DNA of 21,040 bases, taken from assembly GCA_964472305.1 (NCBI GenBank), contig CAYYJR010000038.1, positions 1 through 21,040 of the forward strand. Reading direction: 5' to 3'. Numbering within the stretch: position 1 is the stretch's first letter; each line of letters opens with the position of its first letter. The translations under genes were made by a program, and so were the position numbers. This stretch comes from CAYYJR01 sp964472305 (GTDB lineage Bacteria > Armatimonadota > Hebobacteria > CAIYQO01). Positions 13,133 to 20,207 of this stretch are shown one piece after another. The notes under the pieces were generated by a model, which ran no database searches, was not told where the DNA came from, and saw only the letters and a list, made by a program, of their open reading frames with translations.

Positions 13133-14203
13133 TTAAGCCGGGTATTCCTTACGGTTGGCTTCCATAGAGAGCAGCACCGGCTTGTCGGGAAGTACGCTTT
13201 CGATGGCGGTGACGTCCAGCGGCTCGTTTGCGAGCGGCAGGGCGACCTGGCCGCGCTCGATGACCGACTTCACGAAGCCCATCATAATCTCGAAGCCCTT
13301 GTACGCCTCTTCCAGCTTGCACGGATGATCCTTGGTGCCGTCAAGGTAGTCGGCCATGTCCTGAATGTAGGGCGGCATGTCGAGATCGTAGTTCATGCAG
13401 CCGTCGCCGCTCCACGCGCCGGACTTCGTCACCGCGCGCCAGCCGCCGCCAGTGAGCGCTTCCGCGAATCCGTCGGTGCCTTGCGCGCCGATGCGGCACT
13501 TGCGCCACCAGTAATCGACTTCCGGCACGTCAGGCGCGCCGGCGCCGGTCTCGATGATGCCGCGCACGCCGTTGGCGAACTGAATGATGCCGGCGATGTA
13601 ATCCGGGGAAGCGTGGATGTCGCTGAACTTGCCCTTGCCGGCGGCCTGTGCCATCACCCATTCGGCATCGGCGTTGCCGTTGTACCAGCGCGCGTAGTCG
13701 ATCATGTGGGTAATCATGTGCATCATCCACCCCGTGCTGTGGCCATATACGGTGTGCACGCGGCCCAGCGCCCCGCTGTCGATGATTTCTTTCACCTTCT
13801 GGTAATGCACGCCGTAGCGGTGCTGGTGGCTGACCACCGCCTTCACACCGGAGGCGCGCACCAAATCCATGATCTGCCGCGCTTCGTTGATGGTCAGCGC
13901 GACCGGTTTCTCAAACGCCAGCAGCCTGGCGCCATGTTCGACGCCGATCTTCACCATCGCATAACGCAGATTCGGCATGGTGGCGAAACAGAAAACGTCC
14001 GGCTTGATCGCCGCGGTCATCGCGGCGGCGTCGGTGCCGATCATCGGGTTGCCCAGATCCGGCGCGGCTGCTTCCAGGCGGGCGGTGTCGATATCGCAAA
14101 TGCCGGCGACTTCGAAGCGGGGATTGGCATGGAACGCCGATGCGTGATGCTTGCCGCGCTTGCCCATGCCGACGACGACGACTTTGTAGACTTTGTCGCT
14201 CAT
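13133..14203 (-). CDS. Gfo/Idh/MocA family oxidoreductase
   Basis: The 356-aa product has the family's NAD(P)-binding motif VVGMGKRGKHH (10-20), an acidic strand end (ICDID), and the conserved EKP at 98-100. The C-terminal domain carries a His-rich substrate helix, HMITHMIDYARWYNG. Such enzymes oxidise or reduce sugar hydroxyls, often giving 3-keto sugars. The start at 14203 has GAGG about 8 bases upstream. It is the last gene of a same-strand set SIS, DegT, Gfo/Idh. A Gfo/Idh dehydrogenase next to a DegT aminotransferase is the arrangement used to make 3-amino sugars (for example the WlbA/WlbE and NtdC/NtdA pairs), so I infer that the two act in sequence. The substrate is unknown. A palindromic repeat separates it from DegT. 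Confidence 0.93.
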   Translation of the reverse strand: MSDKVYKVVVVGMGKRGKHHASAFHANPRFEVAGICDIDTARLEAAAPDLGNPMIGTDAAAMTAAIKPDVFCFATMPNLRYAMVKIGVEHGARLLAFEKPVALTINEARQIMDLVRASGVKAVVSHQHRYGVHYQKVKEIIDSGALGRVHTVYGHSTGWMMHMITHMIDYARWYNGNADAEWVMAQAAGKGKFSDIHASPDYIAGIIQFANGVRGIIETGAGAPDVPEVDYWWRKCRIGAQGTDGFAEALTGGGWRAVTKSGAWSGDGCMNYDLDMPPYIQDMADYLDGTKDHPCKLEEAYKGFEIMMGFVKSVIERGQVALPLANEPLDVTAIESVLPDKPVLLSMEANRKEYPA

Positions 14204-14226
14204 GTGATTACCTCAACAAAAGACGG

Positions 14227-14330
14227 AACCCCTCCCCCGACCCGTCCCCGGATCGGGGACGAGTGACATAACGGGCGCGCCGTTACACACATGCCCCTCC
14301 CCGGTCCGGGGAGGGGCGAGGGGAGGGGTT
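14227..14330. repeat. REP-like palindromic element, 104 bp
   Basis: The outer arms AACCCCTCCCC (14227-14237) and GGGGAGGGGTT (14320-14330) are perfect complements. Inside are three perfect hairpins: CGTCCCCG/CGGGGACG (14243-14250, 14254-14261), TAACGG/CCGTTA (14269-14274, 14280-14285), and GCCCCTCCCCGG/CCGGGGAGGGGC (14293-14304, 14306-14317). The element fills nearly the whole gap between the DegT stop and the Gfo/Idh start. Similar C/G-rich nested palindromes are known as dispersed intergenic repeats in several bacterial groups. It has no coding potential; copy number elsewhere is unknown. Confidence 0.8.
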
Positions 14331-14340
14331 GAAGTAGGTT

Positions 14341-15477
14341 TTACCCGTTCTGCTTGCACCAGGCGATGACTTTTTCGATGGTGTAGTCGATCTCGTCCTG
14401 GGTCAATTCGGGGAACATCGGCAGCGAGACGCAGTTGGCGGCGTTCCACTCGCTGTTCGCCTGACTGCCAACGATGCGGTATTCCTTGCCCCACGGGAAG
14501 TTTTCCTGCTGGTGGATGGCGATGGGGTAGTGCTGCTTGGCGTCTACGCCCTCGTCATTGAGGAATTTCGTGAATTCGTCGCGCTTGCCGTTCAGCGTCT
14601 CGACAACGTACAGGTGATACACATGGCGGTAACCCGGCATCGTGTAGGGGAGCTGAATGACATTCGCGCAATCGGCCAGGGCTTTAGTATACATGGCGGC
14701 AATTTCGCGACGGCGATCCGACCACTTGGTGATGTATTTCAGCTTGACACTCAGGAATGCCGCGTGCAGGTCGTCCAGGCGACTGTTAAAGCCGTAGGAA
14801 TGGACCGAGCGCTTCAGTGAGCCGTGATTGCGCAGCCGCTTCACTTCGGACTGCATGTCGTCGCGGTTGGTGGCGATGGCGCCGCCGTCGCCGAAGGTGC
14901 CCAGGTTCTTCTGGATGATGAAGCTGGTGGATACCGCGTCGGACAACTCGCCGATCTTAAAGTTGGCGCCCGCGGCGTCGATCGCCTGCGCGCAGTCCTC
15001 GACCACGATGAGGTTATGCTTTTTCGCGATGGCCGCGATCTTGTCCATCTCCGCGCACTGCCCATACAGGTGCACCGGGAAGATGGCCTTCGTCTTCGGG
15101 GTGATCGCGTCTTCGATCTTGCTGACGTCGATGTTCTTCGTCTTCGGATCGCTATCCACAAATACCGACGTCGCGCCGGCAATCCAGATCGCTTCGGCGG
15201 TGGCAAAGAAGGTGTTCGTGGTGGTGATCACCTCGTCGCCGGGGCCAATGCCCAGGGCCAGCAACGGCAGCCACAGGCCATCGGTGCCGGAGTTGATGCC
15301 GACGGCATGCTTGGTGCCGAAATATGCCGCGAGTTCCTTCTCGAAGCGTGAGAGCGCGGGCCCCATCACATATTGACCGGACATCATCACGTCTTCATAC
15401 GCTTTGTCCAACTCGGCCTTCAAGTTCAGATATTGACGCACGTGGCCGTAAAAACCGACCTCCATCTTGACTGCCAT
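14341..15477 (-). CDS. DegT/DnrJ/EryC1 family PLP-dependent sugar aminotransferase
   Basis: The 378-aa product has the full family pattern. SGTDG at 63-67 binds the cofactor phosphate, FPVHLYGQCAEMD lies near 133-145, and EDCAQ at 160-164 includes the Asp that contacts the pyridine ring. Lys190 in IIQKNLGTFGDGGA forms the Schiff base, and NSRLDDLHAAFL follows. The GDGGA form and overall length resemble 3-aminotransferases of the EryC1/DesV/QdtB type, which aminate nucleotide-linked keto sugars. The ATG at 15477 is supported by AGAGGAG about 11 bases upstream. The neighbouring Gfo/Idh and SIS genes suggest an amino-sugar route. Its leader contains an intrinsic terminator, so expression may be controlled by attenuation. 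Confidence 0.94.
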   Translation of the reverse strand: MAVKMEVGFYGHVRQYLNLKAELDKAYEDVMMSGQYVMGPALSRFEKELAAYFGTKHAVGINSGTDGLWLPLLALGIGPGDEVITTTNTFFATAEAIWIAGATSVFVDSDPKTKNIDVSKIEDAITPKTKAIFPVHLYGQCAEMDKIAAIAKKHNLIVVEDCAQAIDAAGANFKIGELSDAVSTSFIIQKNLGTFGDGGAIATNRDDMQSEVKRLRNHGSLKRSVHSYGFNSRLDDLHAAFLSVKLKYITKWSDRRREIAAMYTKALADCANVIQLPYTMPGYRHVYHLYVVETLNGKRDEFTKFLNDEGVDAKQHYPIAIHQQENFPWGKEYRIVGSQANSEWNAANCVSLPMFPELTQDEIDYTIEKVIAWCKQNG

Positions 15478-15499
15478 AATTCGGTATGCTCCTCTCGTG

Positions 15500-15537
15500 A
15501 AAATCGAAAAATGGTCGTCCACGCAGGCATGGACGAC
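15500..15537 (-). terminator. Intrinsic terminator (possible attenuator) in the leader of the DegT gene
   Basis: GTCGTCCA (15514-15521) and TGGACGAC (15530-15537) form a perfect 8-bp stem with an 8-base loop. On the minus strand it is followed by CATTTTTCGATTTTC. It ends just before the AGAGGAG ribosome site of the DegT gene. It either ends the SIS transcript or attenuates the DegT one. Confidence 0.7.
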
Positions 15538-15566
15538 GATTCTGGGTAACGGAAACAGCATGACTG

Positions 15567-15591
15567 CCGGAAGCGGTGACTCCTCTTCCGG
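15567..15591 (-). promoter_or_regulatory. Leader hairpin upstream of the DegT terminator
   Basis: CCGGAAG (15567-15573) and CTTCCGG (15585-15591) form a perfect 7-bp stem with an 11-base loop. On the minus strand it would sit at the very 5' end of the DegT leader. The CGGAA arm could instead pair with TTCCG at about 15550-15554, so alternative folds exist. Confidence 0.4.
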
Positions 15592-15602
15592 GTAGCCGTG
15601 CT

Positions 15603-15631
15603 ATTTTCCGCGAAAATGCCAATTCCGTCAA
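15603..15631 (-). promoter_or_regulatory. Candidate promoter of the DegT gene
   Basis: On the minus strand TTGACG (15631-15626) is spaced 17 bases from GAAAAT (15608-15603). The -35 is strong and the -10 only fair. The predicted start is near 15596, which gives a leader of about 120 bases containing two hairpins. Confidence 0.4.
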
Positions 15632-15862
15632 CCCGTTGGCGGTGCAATACCAGTGACATGTGACGGGTGCGAATCGGTCGGTGTGTCTATCGTTCACGGG
15701 CGTATGCCTGTCCGGCGGAGGAAACGCCAGGTGAGTGTGATCGCCACGGCATCCTGATGATCGCAATCGATGCGGCCAATCATGAGCCGCAGGAGGTGCG
15801 CGCGTACTCAAGCAGCATGCGAGCACTGCCCAGCGAAACCAGATACAGCGAACCACGCCGCG
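15632..15862. other. Gene-free stretch between the SIS and DegT genes
   Basis: Together with the DegT leader this makes 385 bp without a gene. I see no credible reading frame, tRNA or long repeat here. A short GGCGT/ACGCC pair near 15699-15729 is the only structure noted. Confidence 0.4.
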
Positions 15863-16930
15863 TCATCGTGTAATCGTCACTTTATGAATGGTGCGCGGTG
15901 CATCAGGATTGTGGCCTTTCAGCACAGCCAGCGAGTGAGCGAAGATCTGGCCGGCAACGATGGATGGGAAGGGACTGATCACTTCGGGCACCTCCAATGC
16001 TTCGTTTACCGGGAAGGCGATGTCGGCAATCGCCAGCGCTTCCGGAGCATTGCCGATGACGACGGCCTCCGCGCCGAGCGCTTGAATCTGCTGGATAACG
16101 TCGAGCACCGAGGGCAGCGTGGCGCCGCGGTTGGCAAAAGCCACCACCGGATAGCCTTCCTCGATGATGGCGATGGGACCGTGTACGAAATCCGGCGAGG
16201 CGAATGGCTGGGCGCGCAGATATGAGGTTTCGCGCATCTTCAACGCCAACTCATATGCGGTCGCCAGATTGTAGCCCCGTCCCAGTACCACGCATTCGCT
16301 CAAGTAACGGAAGCGCTCCACCTTCGCACGAATCTGGTCTTCCATGCGCAACACATCGAGGATCAGGTCGGGCAGGCGCTCCAGGTCGGCGCGCAGCGCC
16401 TGCTGGCGTCCGATGGCGGCGGACAGCAGCAGCAGCGCGGCCATCGAACTGCTGAAGGTTTTTGTTGCCGCTACCGCCAGCTCGGGTCGCGCGTGCAGTT
16501 CGATGGTATGGTGTGCGGCGGCGGTCAGCGGTGAGTTGCCGACGTTCGTGATGGCCAGCGTGTCCGCACCGCTTTGCCGGGCGGATTCCAGCACGGAAAT
16601 GACATCCGCCGCTTCGCCGGATTGCGAGATGCCGATGAATAGCGACCCCTTGACATGCACCTGTGCCTTATAGACGCCGAAAATCGATGGCGCGGCCAAC
16701 CCGACCGGAATGCCGTTCATCGTTTCGAACAGATACTTGCCGTATAAGGCGACATGATCCGACGTACCGCGCGCGGCAATAAAAATGCTGCGCGGCGGGT
16801 GGGCGTGCCAGCCTTCCGCCAGCGCCCAGATGCGCTCCAGTTCCGCGCTGACCAGTCGCGTGATGGCGGCTGGTTGCTCGCGTATCTCGGCAAGCATCTG
16901 ATGGCCGGGGTGCGTGGTGTCCTTCGTCAT
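15863..16930 (-). CDS. Tandem SIS-domain sugar-phosphate isomerase/deaminase (GlmS-like, no glutaminase domain)
   Basis: The 355-aa product has two SIS domains like the isomerase half of GlmS. The first has ARGTS at 53-57, SQSGE at 102-106 and AATKTFSSS at about 155-162. The second has LGRGYNLATAYELALKMRETSYLRA followed by DFVHGP. The C-terminal tail PDAPRTIHKVT resembles the GlmS active-site tail (DQPRNLAKSVT). The N-terminal glutaminase domain of GlmS is absent, so it should act as an aminosugar-phosphate deaminase or isomerase (NagB-II, AgaS or FrlB type). The ATG at 16930 has GGGAG about 5 bases upstream; an in-frame extension to 16984 is less likely. It heads the SIS-DegT-Gfo/Idh set, separated from DegT by 385 bp, so separate transcription is possible. 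Confidence 0.9.
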   Translation of the reverse strand: MTKDTTHPGHQMLAEIREQPAAITRLVSAELERIWALAEGWHAHPPRSIFIAARGTSDHVALYGKYLFETMNGIPVGLAAPSIFGVYKAQVHVKGSLFIGISQSGEAADVISVLESARQSGADTLAITNVGNSPLTAAAHHTIELHARPELAVAATKTFSSSMAALLLLSAAIGRQQALRADLERLPDLILDVLRMEDQIRAKVERFRYLSECVVLGRGYNLATAYELALKMRETSYLRAQPFASPDFVHGPIAIIEEGYPVVAFANRGATLPSVLDVIQQIQALGAEAVVIGNAPEALAIADIAFPVNEALEVPEVISPFPSIVAGQIFAHSLAVLKGHNPDAPRTIHKVTITR

Positions 16931-17316
16931 CGTTCTCCCTCTTTCACCGATCCGGTGGTCGGCGTCACATGTGCGACCACACACTTACTCAATTGCGCTT
17001 CGCGATGGAAAAATCCTGCCGGAATTTTACGAGAATGCTCTCGTCGAGTGACCAGCCAATGCTGGGTGCTGACACCGCAATTCCACCCGAAGTCAAGCTT
17101 CACTCGACAGAGCTGTCGGTGTTCACTTCGCGACCGGCGACATCCCCTCCCAATTCGACCATCGTGTACCTGTACAATCCGAGAGACATCTTTGCGATGA
17201 AAATGCGACATGCATTGCTCTCCCTGTCGTAAATACCGGGCAACGCTTTCCGGTGACGCCATGGCGCAGGTTACGGCATCGTCAACGACGGGGACGGATG
17301 GAGCGGAGGGATCACC
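16931..17316. promoter_or_regulatory. Divergent regulatory region with three dyads
   Basis: This 386-bp gap between the SIS gene (minus) and the first secreted paralog (plus) has no convincing gene. It holds three perfect dyads: ACGAGA-ATGC-TCTCGT (17029-17044), CGACAG-AG-CTGTCG (17105-17118) and TGTAC-CT-GTACA (17165-17176). GTCGAGTG (17043-17050) is also inverted at 17101-17108. The third dyad overlaps TACAAT (17173-17178), a possible plus-strand -10 without a good -35. A minus-strand TAAAAT lies at about 17023-17028. These look like operator sites, but the regulator is unknown. Confidence 0.4.
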
Positions 17317-17973
17317 ATGAGGACCGTGAGTGCCGCAATTTTTGTCTTGACGTGGCTAGGACTACTGATCGGTCTGTTGGGTGTATCGCCGTGCCGGGCT
17401 TTTACCCTGGCGCCGCCGCCGGAGTCGCTGGCCGGGCTGGTGCCCGGCGTCAACGGATTGGGCGACGCGGTCGGGATGCACGGCAATTTCGATGTCTGCC
17501 TGCCGGGCGTGGCGGAATACTACGCAGGCGGCGAGTCGGCGTCCAAAGCCTACCAGTGGGTCGTGGGCGATGTTTTGGGGCGTCCGGGCTTGACGGTGGA
17601 AACGTCGCTCGGTTCCGGACAGATCAGCCTGGTGATGGTCGACATGTTCCCCGGGATTCGCACCTCGCGCGGATTGAGCGTGCTACAGCCGGAAAATGCG
17701 GCGGTAGCGCTCTACGGATTTCCCGATTTCGCCTATGAGATGACGATGGTCGATCCGCCGGTGCGCGAATTGTTTTACCTCGATCACGGTTTGATCGTGC
17801 TGATGCGCGAACTGCCCGGTCGGCCGAACTGGACCATCGTGAAGCTGATTGTGACCTATCCACTCTACCTGAAAAACGCGGTGGCACTGCGCACCCGCGA
17901 AAGTTTGGTGAATGGTCACATTGTTGATATTACGGATTCGTATCGGGTGTGGGCGCGTATGGCCCTGCCATAA
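17317..17973 (+). CDS. Secreted protein of unknown function (paralog A)
   Basis: The 218-aa product starts with a signal peptide (MRTVSAAIFVLTWLGLLIGL..., cleavage likely after Ala28). I do not recognise the mature part. It shares an ordered set of motifs with the next gene. LAPPPESLAGLVPG aligns with LTPPRESLNGLRPG, and GLTVETSLGSGQISLVMVDMFPGIRTSRGL aligns with DLAVETAKDSNRVDLVMAIGYDGLKTERGI. YGFPDFAYEM aligns with YGKPDFVFAI, RELFY with RELYY, and VTYPLYLKNAV with VTYPEYLQRAI. The two are therefore diverged duplicates. The shape, with 'YGxPDF' and strand-rich segments, recalls small exported beta-rich proteins, but this is only an impression. GAGGG before the ATG supports the start. The downstream paralog begins 34 bases after the stop, so they form an operon. 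Confidence 0.82.
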   Translation: MRTVSAAIFVLTWLGLLIGLLGVSPCRAFTLAPPPESLAGLVPGVNGLGDAVGMHGNFDVCLPGVAEYYAGGESASKAYQWVVGDVLGRPGLTVETSLGSGQISLVMVDMFPGIRTSRGLSVLQPENAAVALYGFPDFAYEMTMVDPPVRELFYLDHGLIVLMRELPGRPNWTIVKLIVTYPLYLKNAVALRTRESLVNGHIVDITDSYRVWARMALP

Positions 17974-18007
17974 GGAGATGGCCCAACCCAGTCGAGAGGA
18001 GGAACAG

Positions 18008-18643
18008 GTGGTATTGCAGCAACGTTTGCTCGTATGCGCCCTGGCGATTGCACTGGGTCTGGCCGGTGTGCGGGCCGAAAAACTCACCCCGCCGCGGGAA
18101 AGTCTCAATGGACTGCGTCCGGGAACCCTGACCGTTGACGACCTGACCAAGCAGCTCGGGAAGCCGGCGGTTACGGATAACGGCGGCCTGCTTCATTTGT
18201 ATGGCGGCGCCGAGAACAGTAAATTGTTCGGATGGTTCATGATCCAGAATCCCGACTACACCGTGCCGGATCTGGCGGTGGAAACCGCGAAGGACAGCAA
18301 TCGGGTAGACCTGGTGATGGCCATCGGCTACGATGGGCTGAAGACGGAACGCGGGATCACCTGCTTCCAAAGTGAGGACGACCTGATCAAAGCCTATGGG
18401 AAGCCCGATTTCGTCTTCGCGATCCAGATGCGGGGATTCGTGTTGCGCGAGCTGTATTATCCCGCACTCGGTATTTCCTTCGACCTGGCGCCGACCGGAC
18501 CGACATCCGATCGCGACGTGGTGGCGATTTACGTGACCTATCCCGAGTACCTGCAGCGCGCCATCCAACTTCGCAAGGATTATATCAAGCAAGGCACCGG
18601 GAAGGACGTAACCTATCTCTATGATGGGGGCGCGGCGACATAA
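18008..18643 (+). CDS. Secreted protein of unknown function (paralog B)
   Basis: The 211-aa product starts at a GTG placed 5 bases after AGAGGAGG, a near-perfect ribosome site. An in-frame ATG at 17978 is rejected because its GGAG directly abuts the codon and it would bury the signal peptide. The signal peptide reads VLQQRLLVCALAIALGLAGVRA, cut before Glu24. The mature protein aligns along its length with paralog A and includes an additional stretch LTKQLGKPAVTDNGGLLHLYGG, a 'LG-P' element of the kind seen in repeat-like modules: LGKPAV near the start and YGKPDF in the middle may be two halves of an internal duplication. No catalytic motif is evident. A strong terminator follows 20 bases after the stop. 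Confidence 0.82.
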   Translation: MVLQQRLLVCALAIALGLAGVRAEKLTPPRESLNGLRPGTLTVDDLTKQLGKPAVTDNGGLLHLYGGAENSKLFGWFMIQNPDYTVPDLAVETAKDSNRVDLVMAIGYDGLKTERGITCFQSEDDLIKAYGKPDFVFAIQMRGFVLRELYYPALGISFDLAPTGPTSDRDVVAIYVTYPEYLQRAIQLRKDYIKQGTGKDVTYLYDGGAAT

Positions 18644-18663
18644 CCGGCATTCGACATGTACCC

Positions 18664-18694
18664 AGCGGGGGGCAATGCCGCCCCCCGCTCTTTT
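18664..18694 (+). terminator. Intrinsic terminator of the secreted-paralog operon
   Basis: AGCGGGGGGC (18664-18673) and GCCCCCCGCT (18680-18689) form a perfect 10-bp stem with a 6-base loop, followed by CTTTTAC on the plus strand. Confidence 0.85.
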
Positions 18695-18794
18695 ACGTCC
18701 GGACACCGTTTTCGGTTGGGCACGTTCACACCGCGTCTCCGCTCGTGACCGTTCTTGCCCCCGCCGCGCGGTCTGTTCCCGCATCGGAACGCCG

Positions 18795-20063
18795 TCAGAC
18801 GTTCGCGGCTGCTTGCGCGTCGAAGTGCGCCTTGATCTCGTCCAGGCGGTCGTTGACCTTGCTCACCGCTGCCAGCAACTGGTTGATATAGGGACGATCG
18901 CCCAGCAGCGCCACCTGTGACAGGCAGACGCCCTCTTCGTTCACCACGCGCTCGGTCACCGGCAGGCGCAACTCGGCGTAATGCTGTATGGTTGCCGGAT
19001 CGCGAAACGGCACCGGGCTGGTGTCGTCATACAGGTTCATGATGCGGTGGTTGTAGACGGGCGCGTAGGTGCCGGACAGGGAGAATCCCTCCGCGGCCAG
19101 CGCGGAGAGGTATTGCCAGCGGTGAAGGCCGGGTGTCCGGGTTGCGTCGAAGTGCAGCGTCATCGCGTAATAGGATTGTCGCGTCACGCGCGGGTCGGCA
19201 TGTGCCGCGCGCAGCGGGCCGCCCACGCGGGCGAAGCCTTCGCGCAGCAATGCGGCGCTCTCTTCGCGCCGGCGCAGTTGATCGGGCAGGCGCGTCAGTC
19301 CGCCGCGCAGCAGCACCGCCTGCATCTCGGTGGCGCGATAATTATGGCCATAGCGGTTGCCCGGCGTGCACAGGTCGGGCATCCACCCCACGTGCTTGAG
19401 GTTGAAGACGATCTCGTAGACTTCGTCACTGTTGCAGCTCACGCCACCACCTTCGCCGCAGGTGAGTACCTTGCTCTGTTGAAAGCTGAAACTGCCGGCG
19501 TCGCCGATGGCGCCCGCACACTGGTCGCGCCAGCGGCTGCCGTGCTGGTGCGCGACATCTTCCACGATTTTCAGGTTGTGCCGCGCGGCGATGTCGCACA
19601 GCGCGTCCATGTCGCACATGCAGCCATACAGGTGTACCGGGATGATGGCCTTCGTGCGTGGGGTGATGGCAGCTTCTACCGCGGCGGGATCAATGCAATA
19701 GGTTTCCGGATCGATATCCACCAGCACCACGTTGGCGCCGATGTCGAGGGCGGCCTGCATGGTCGCGACCCAGGTCAAGCCCGGCACGATCACCTCGTCG
19801 CCCGGCTTCACGCCCACGCCTTGCAGCGCGCACTGGATCGTCACCGTGCCGTTGGCCAGCAACTGGAAATGCCGCGCGCCCAGGAATGATGCGAATTCCT
19901 GGCAGAACGCCGTCTCGTGCGGACCCATCCAGCTCCAGCACCCGCTGCGCACCACCGCTTCCATCCACGAGACCTCCAGGTCGCCGGACACCGGCCATTG
20001 CGGTGCGGGGAGGGTGACGGCCGGATCGCCGCCGGTTAACGCCAGAGAAGAGGATGCGTTCAC
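18795..20063 (-). CDS. DegT/DnrJ/EryC1 family aminotransferase, StsC/AHBA-synthase-like
   Basis: The 422-aa product is a second PLP sugar aminotransferase. ANGTVTIQ at 70-77 corresponds to the phosphate-binding loop, PVHLYGCMCDMD lies at about 142-153, EDVAHQHGSRW begins at 168, and Lys198 in FSFQQSKVLTCGEGG is the Schiff-base residue. The QQSK-GEGG and EDVAHQHG forms are those of the scyllo-inosose and AHBA-synthase branch rather than of the DegT gene at 14341-15477, and the N-terminal GGDPAV and WPxxGDLE segments fit that branch. The start is GTG at 20063, with AAGGAG 6 bases upstream. It diverges from an AraC regulator and has its own sigma-70-like promoter. The substrate, keto-inositol or keto sugar, is not identifiable by eye. 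GTTCC/GGAAC (18775-18790) just after the stop is a weak hairpin. Confidence 0.93.
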   Translation of the reverse strand: MNASSSLALTGGDPAVTLPAPQWPVSGDLEVSWMEAVVRSGCWSWMGPHETAFCQEFASFLGARHFQLLANGTVTIQCALQGVGVKPGDEVIVPGLTWVATMQAALDIGANVVLVDIDPETYCIDPAAVEAAITPRTKAIIPVHLYGCMCDMDALCDIAARHNLKIVEDVAHQHGSRWRDQCAGAIGDAGSFSFQQSKVLTCGEGGGVSCNSDEVYEIVFNLKHVGWMPDLCTPGNRYGHNYRATEMQAVLLRGGLTRLPDQLRRREESAALLREGFARVGGPLRAAHADPRVTRQSYYAMTLHFDATRTPGLHRWQYLSALAAEGFSLSGTYAPVYNHRIMNLYDDTSPVPFRDPATIQHYAELRLPVTERVVNEEGVCLSQVALLGDRPYINQLLAAVSKVNDRLDEIKAHFDAQAAANV

Positions 20064-20132
20064 GCCGTGCTCCTTCGTCTGCGCCGCCTCCCATCCGACT
20101 GGTGGAGCGGCGGAGAGAATATGATGCTTCCC

Positions 20133-20161
20133 ATCTTACGGTCTTGCCGGGTGATTGCCAA
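20133..20161 (-). promoter_or_regulatory. Promoter of the StsC-like aminotransferase gene
   Basis: On the minus strand TTGGCA (20161-20156) is separated by exactly 17 bases from TAAGAT (20138-20133). The predicted start is near 20126, giving a leader of about 62 bases. The -35 lies only 10 bases from the -35 of the divergent AraC gene. Confidence 0.55.
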
Positions 20162-20171
20162 TCCACCAGGA

Positions 20172-20201
20172 TTGCGAAGAGTTAACCATTCTTGCTATCA
20201 T
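20172..20201 (+). promoter_or_regulatory. Promoter of the AraC-family gene, predicting a leaderless mRNA
   Basis: TTGCGA (20172-20177) is spaced 18 bases from TATCAT (20196-20201), which is also preceded by TGC, the extended -10 form. Seven bases after the -10 is the A of the start codon at 20208. No ribosome binding site precedes that ATG. Confidence 0.5.
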
Positions 20202-20207
20202 TACATC

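Noticed and set aside
13109..14266. Plus-strand 385-codon open frame opposite Gfo/Idh
   Set aside because: It is antisense to a clear Gfo/Idh enzyme and crosses the terminator and the start of the palindromic element.
14227..14330. CRISPR array or simple rho-independent terminator
   Set aside because: There are no repeat-spacer units, and the nested outer arms with three hairpins and no T-run do not fit a simple terminator.
15478..15862. Known riboswitch such as glmS, given the SIS/aminosugar context
   Set aside because: I could not match the glmS core or any other class I know, so only a generic attenuator-like layout is claimed.
17930..18784. Minus-strand 284-codon open frame opposite secreted paralog B
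   Set aside because: Paralog B has a signal peptide, perfect ribosome site, similarity to paralog A and a terminator; the antisense frame crosses that terminator.
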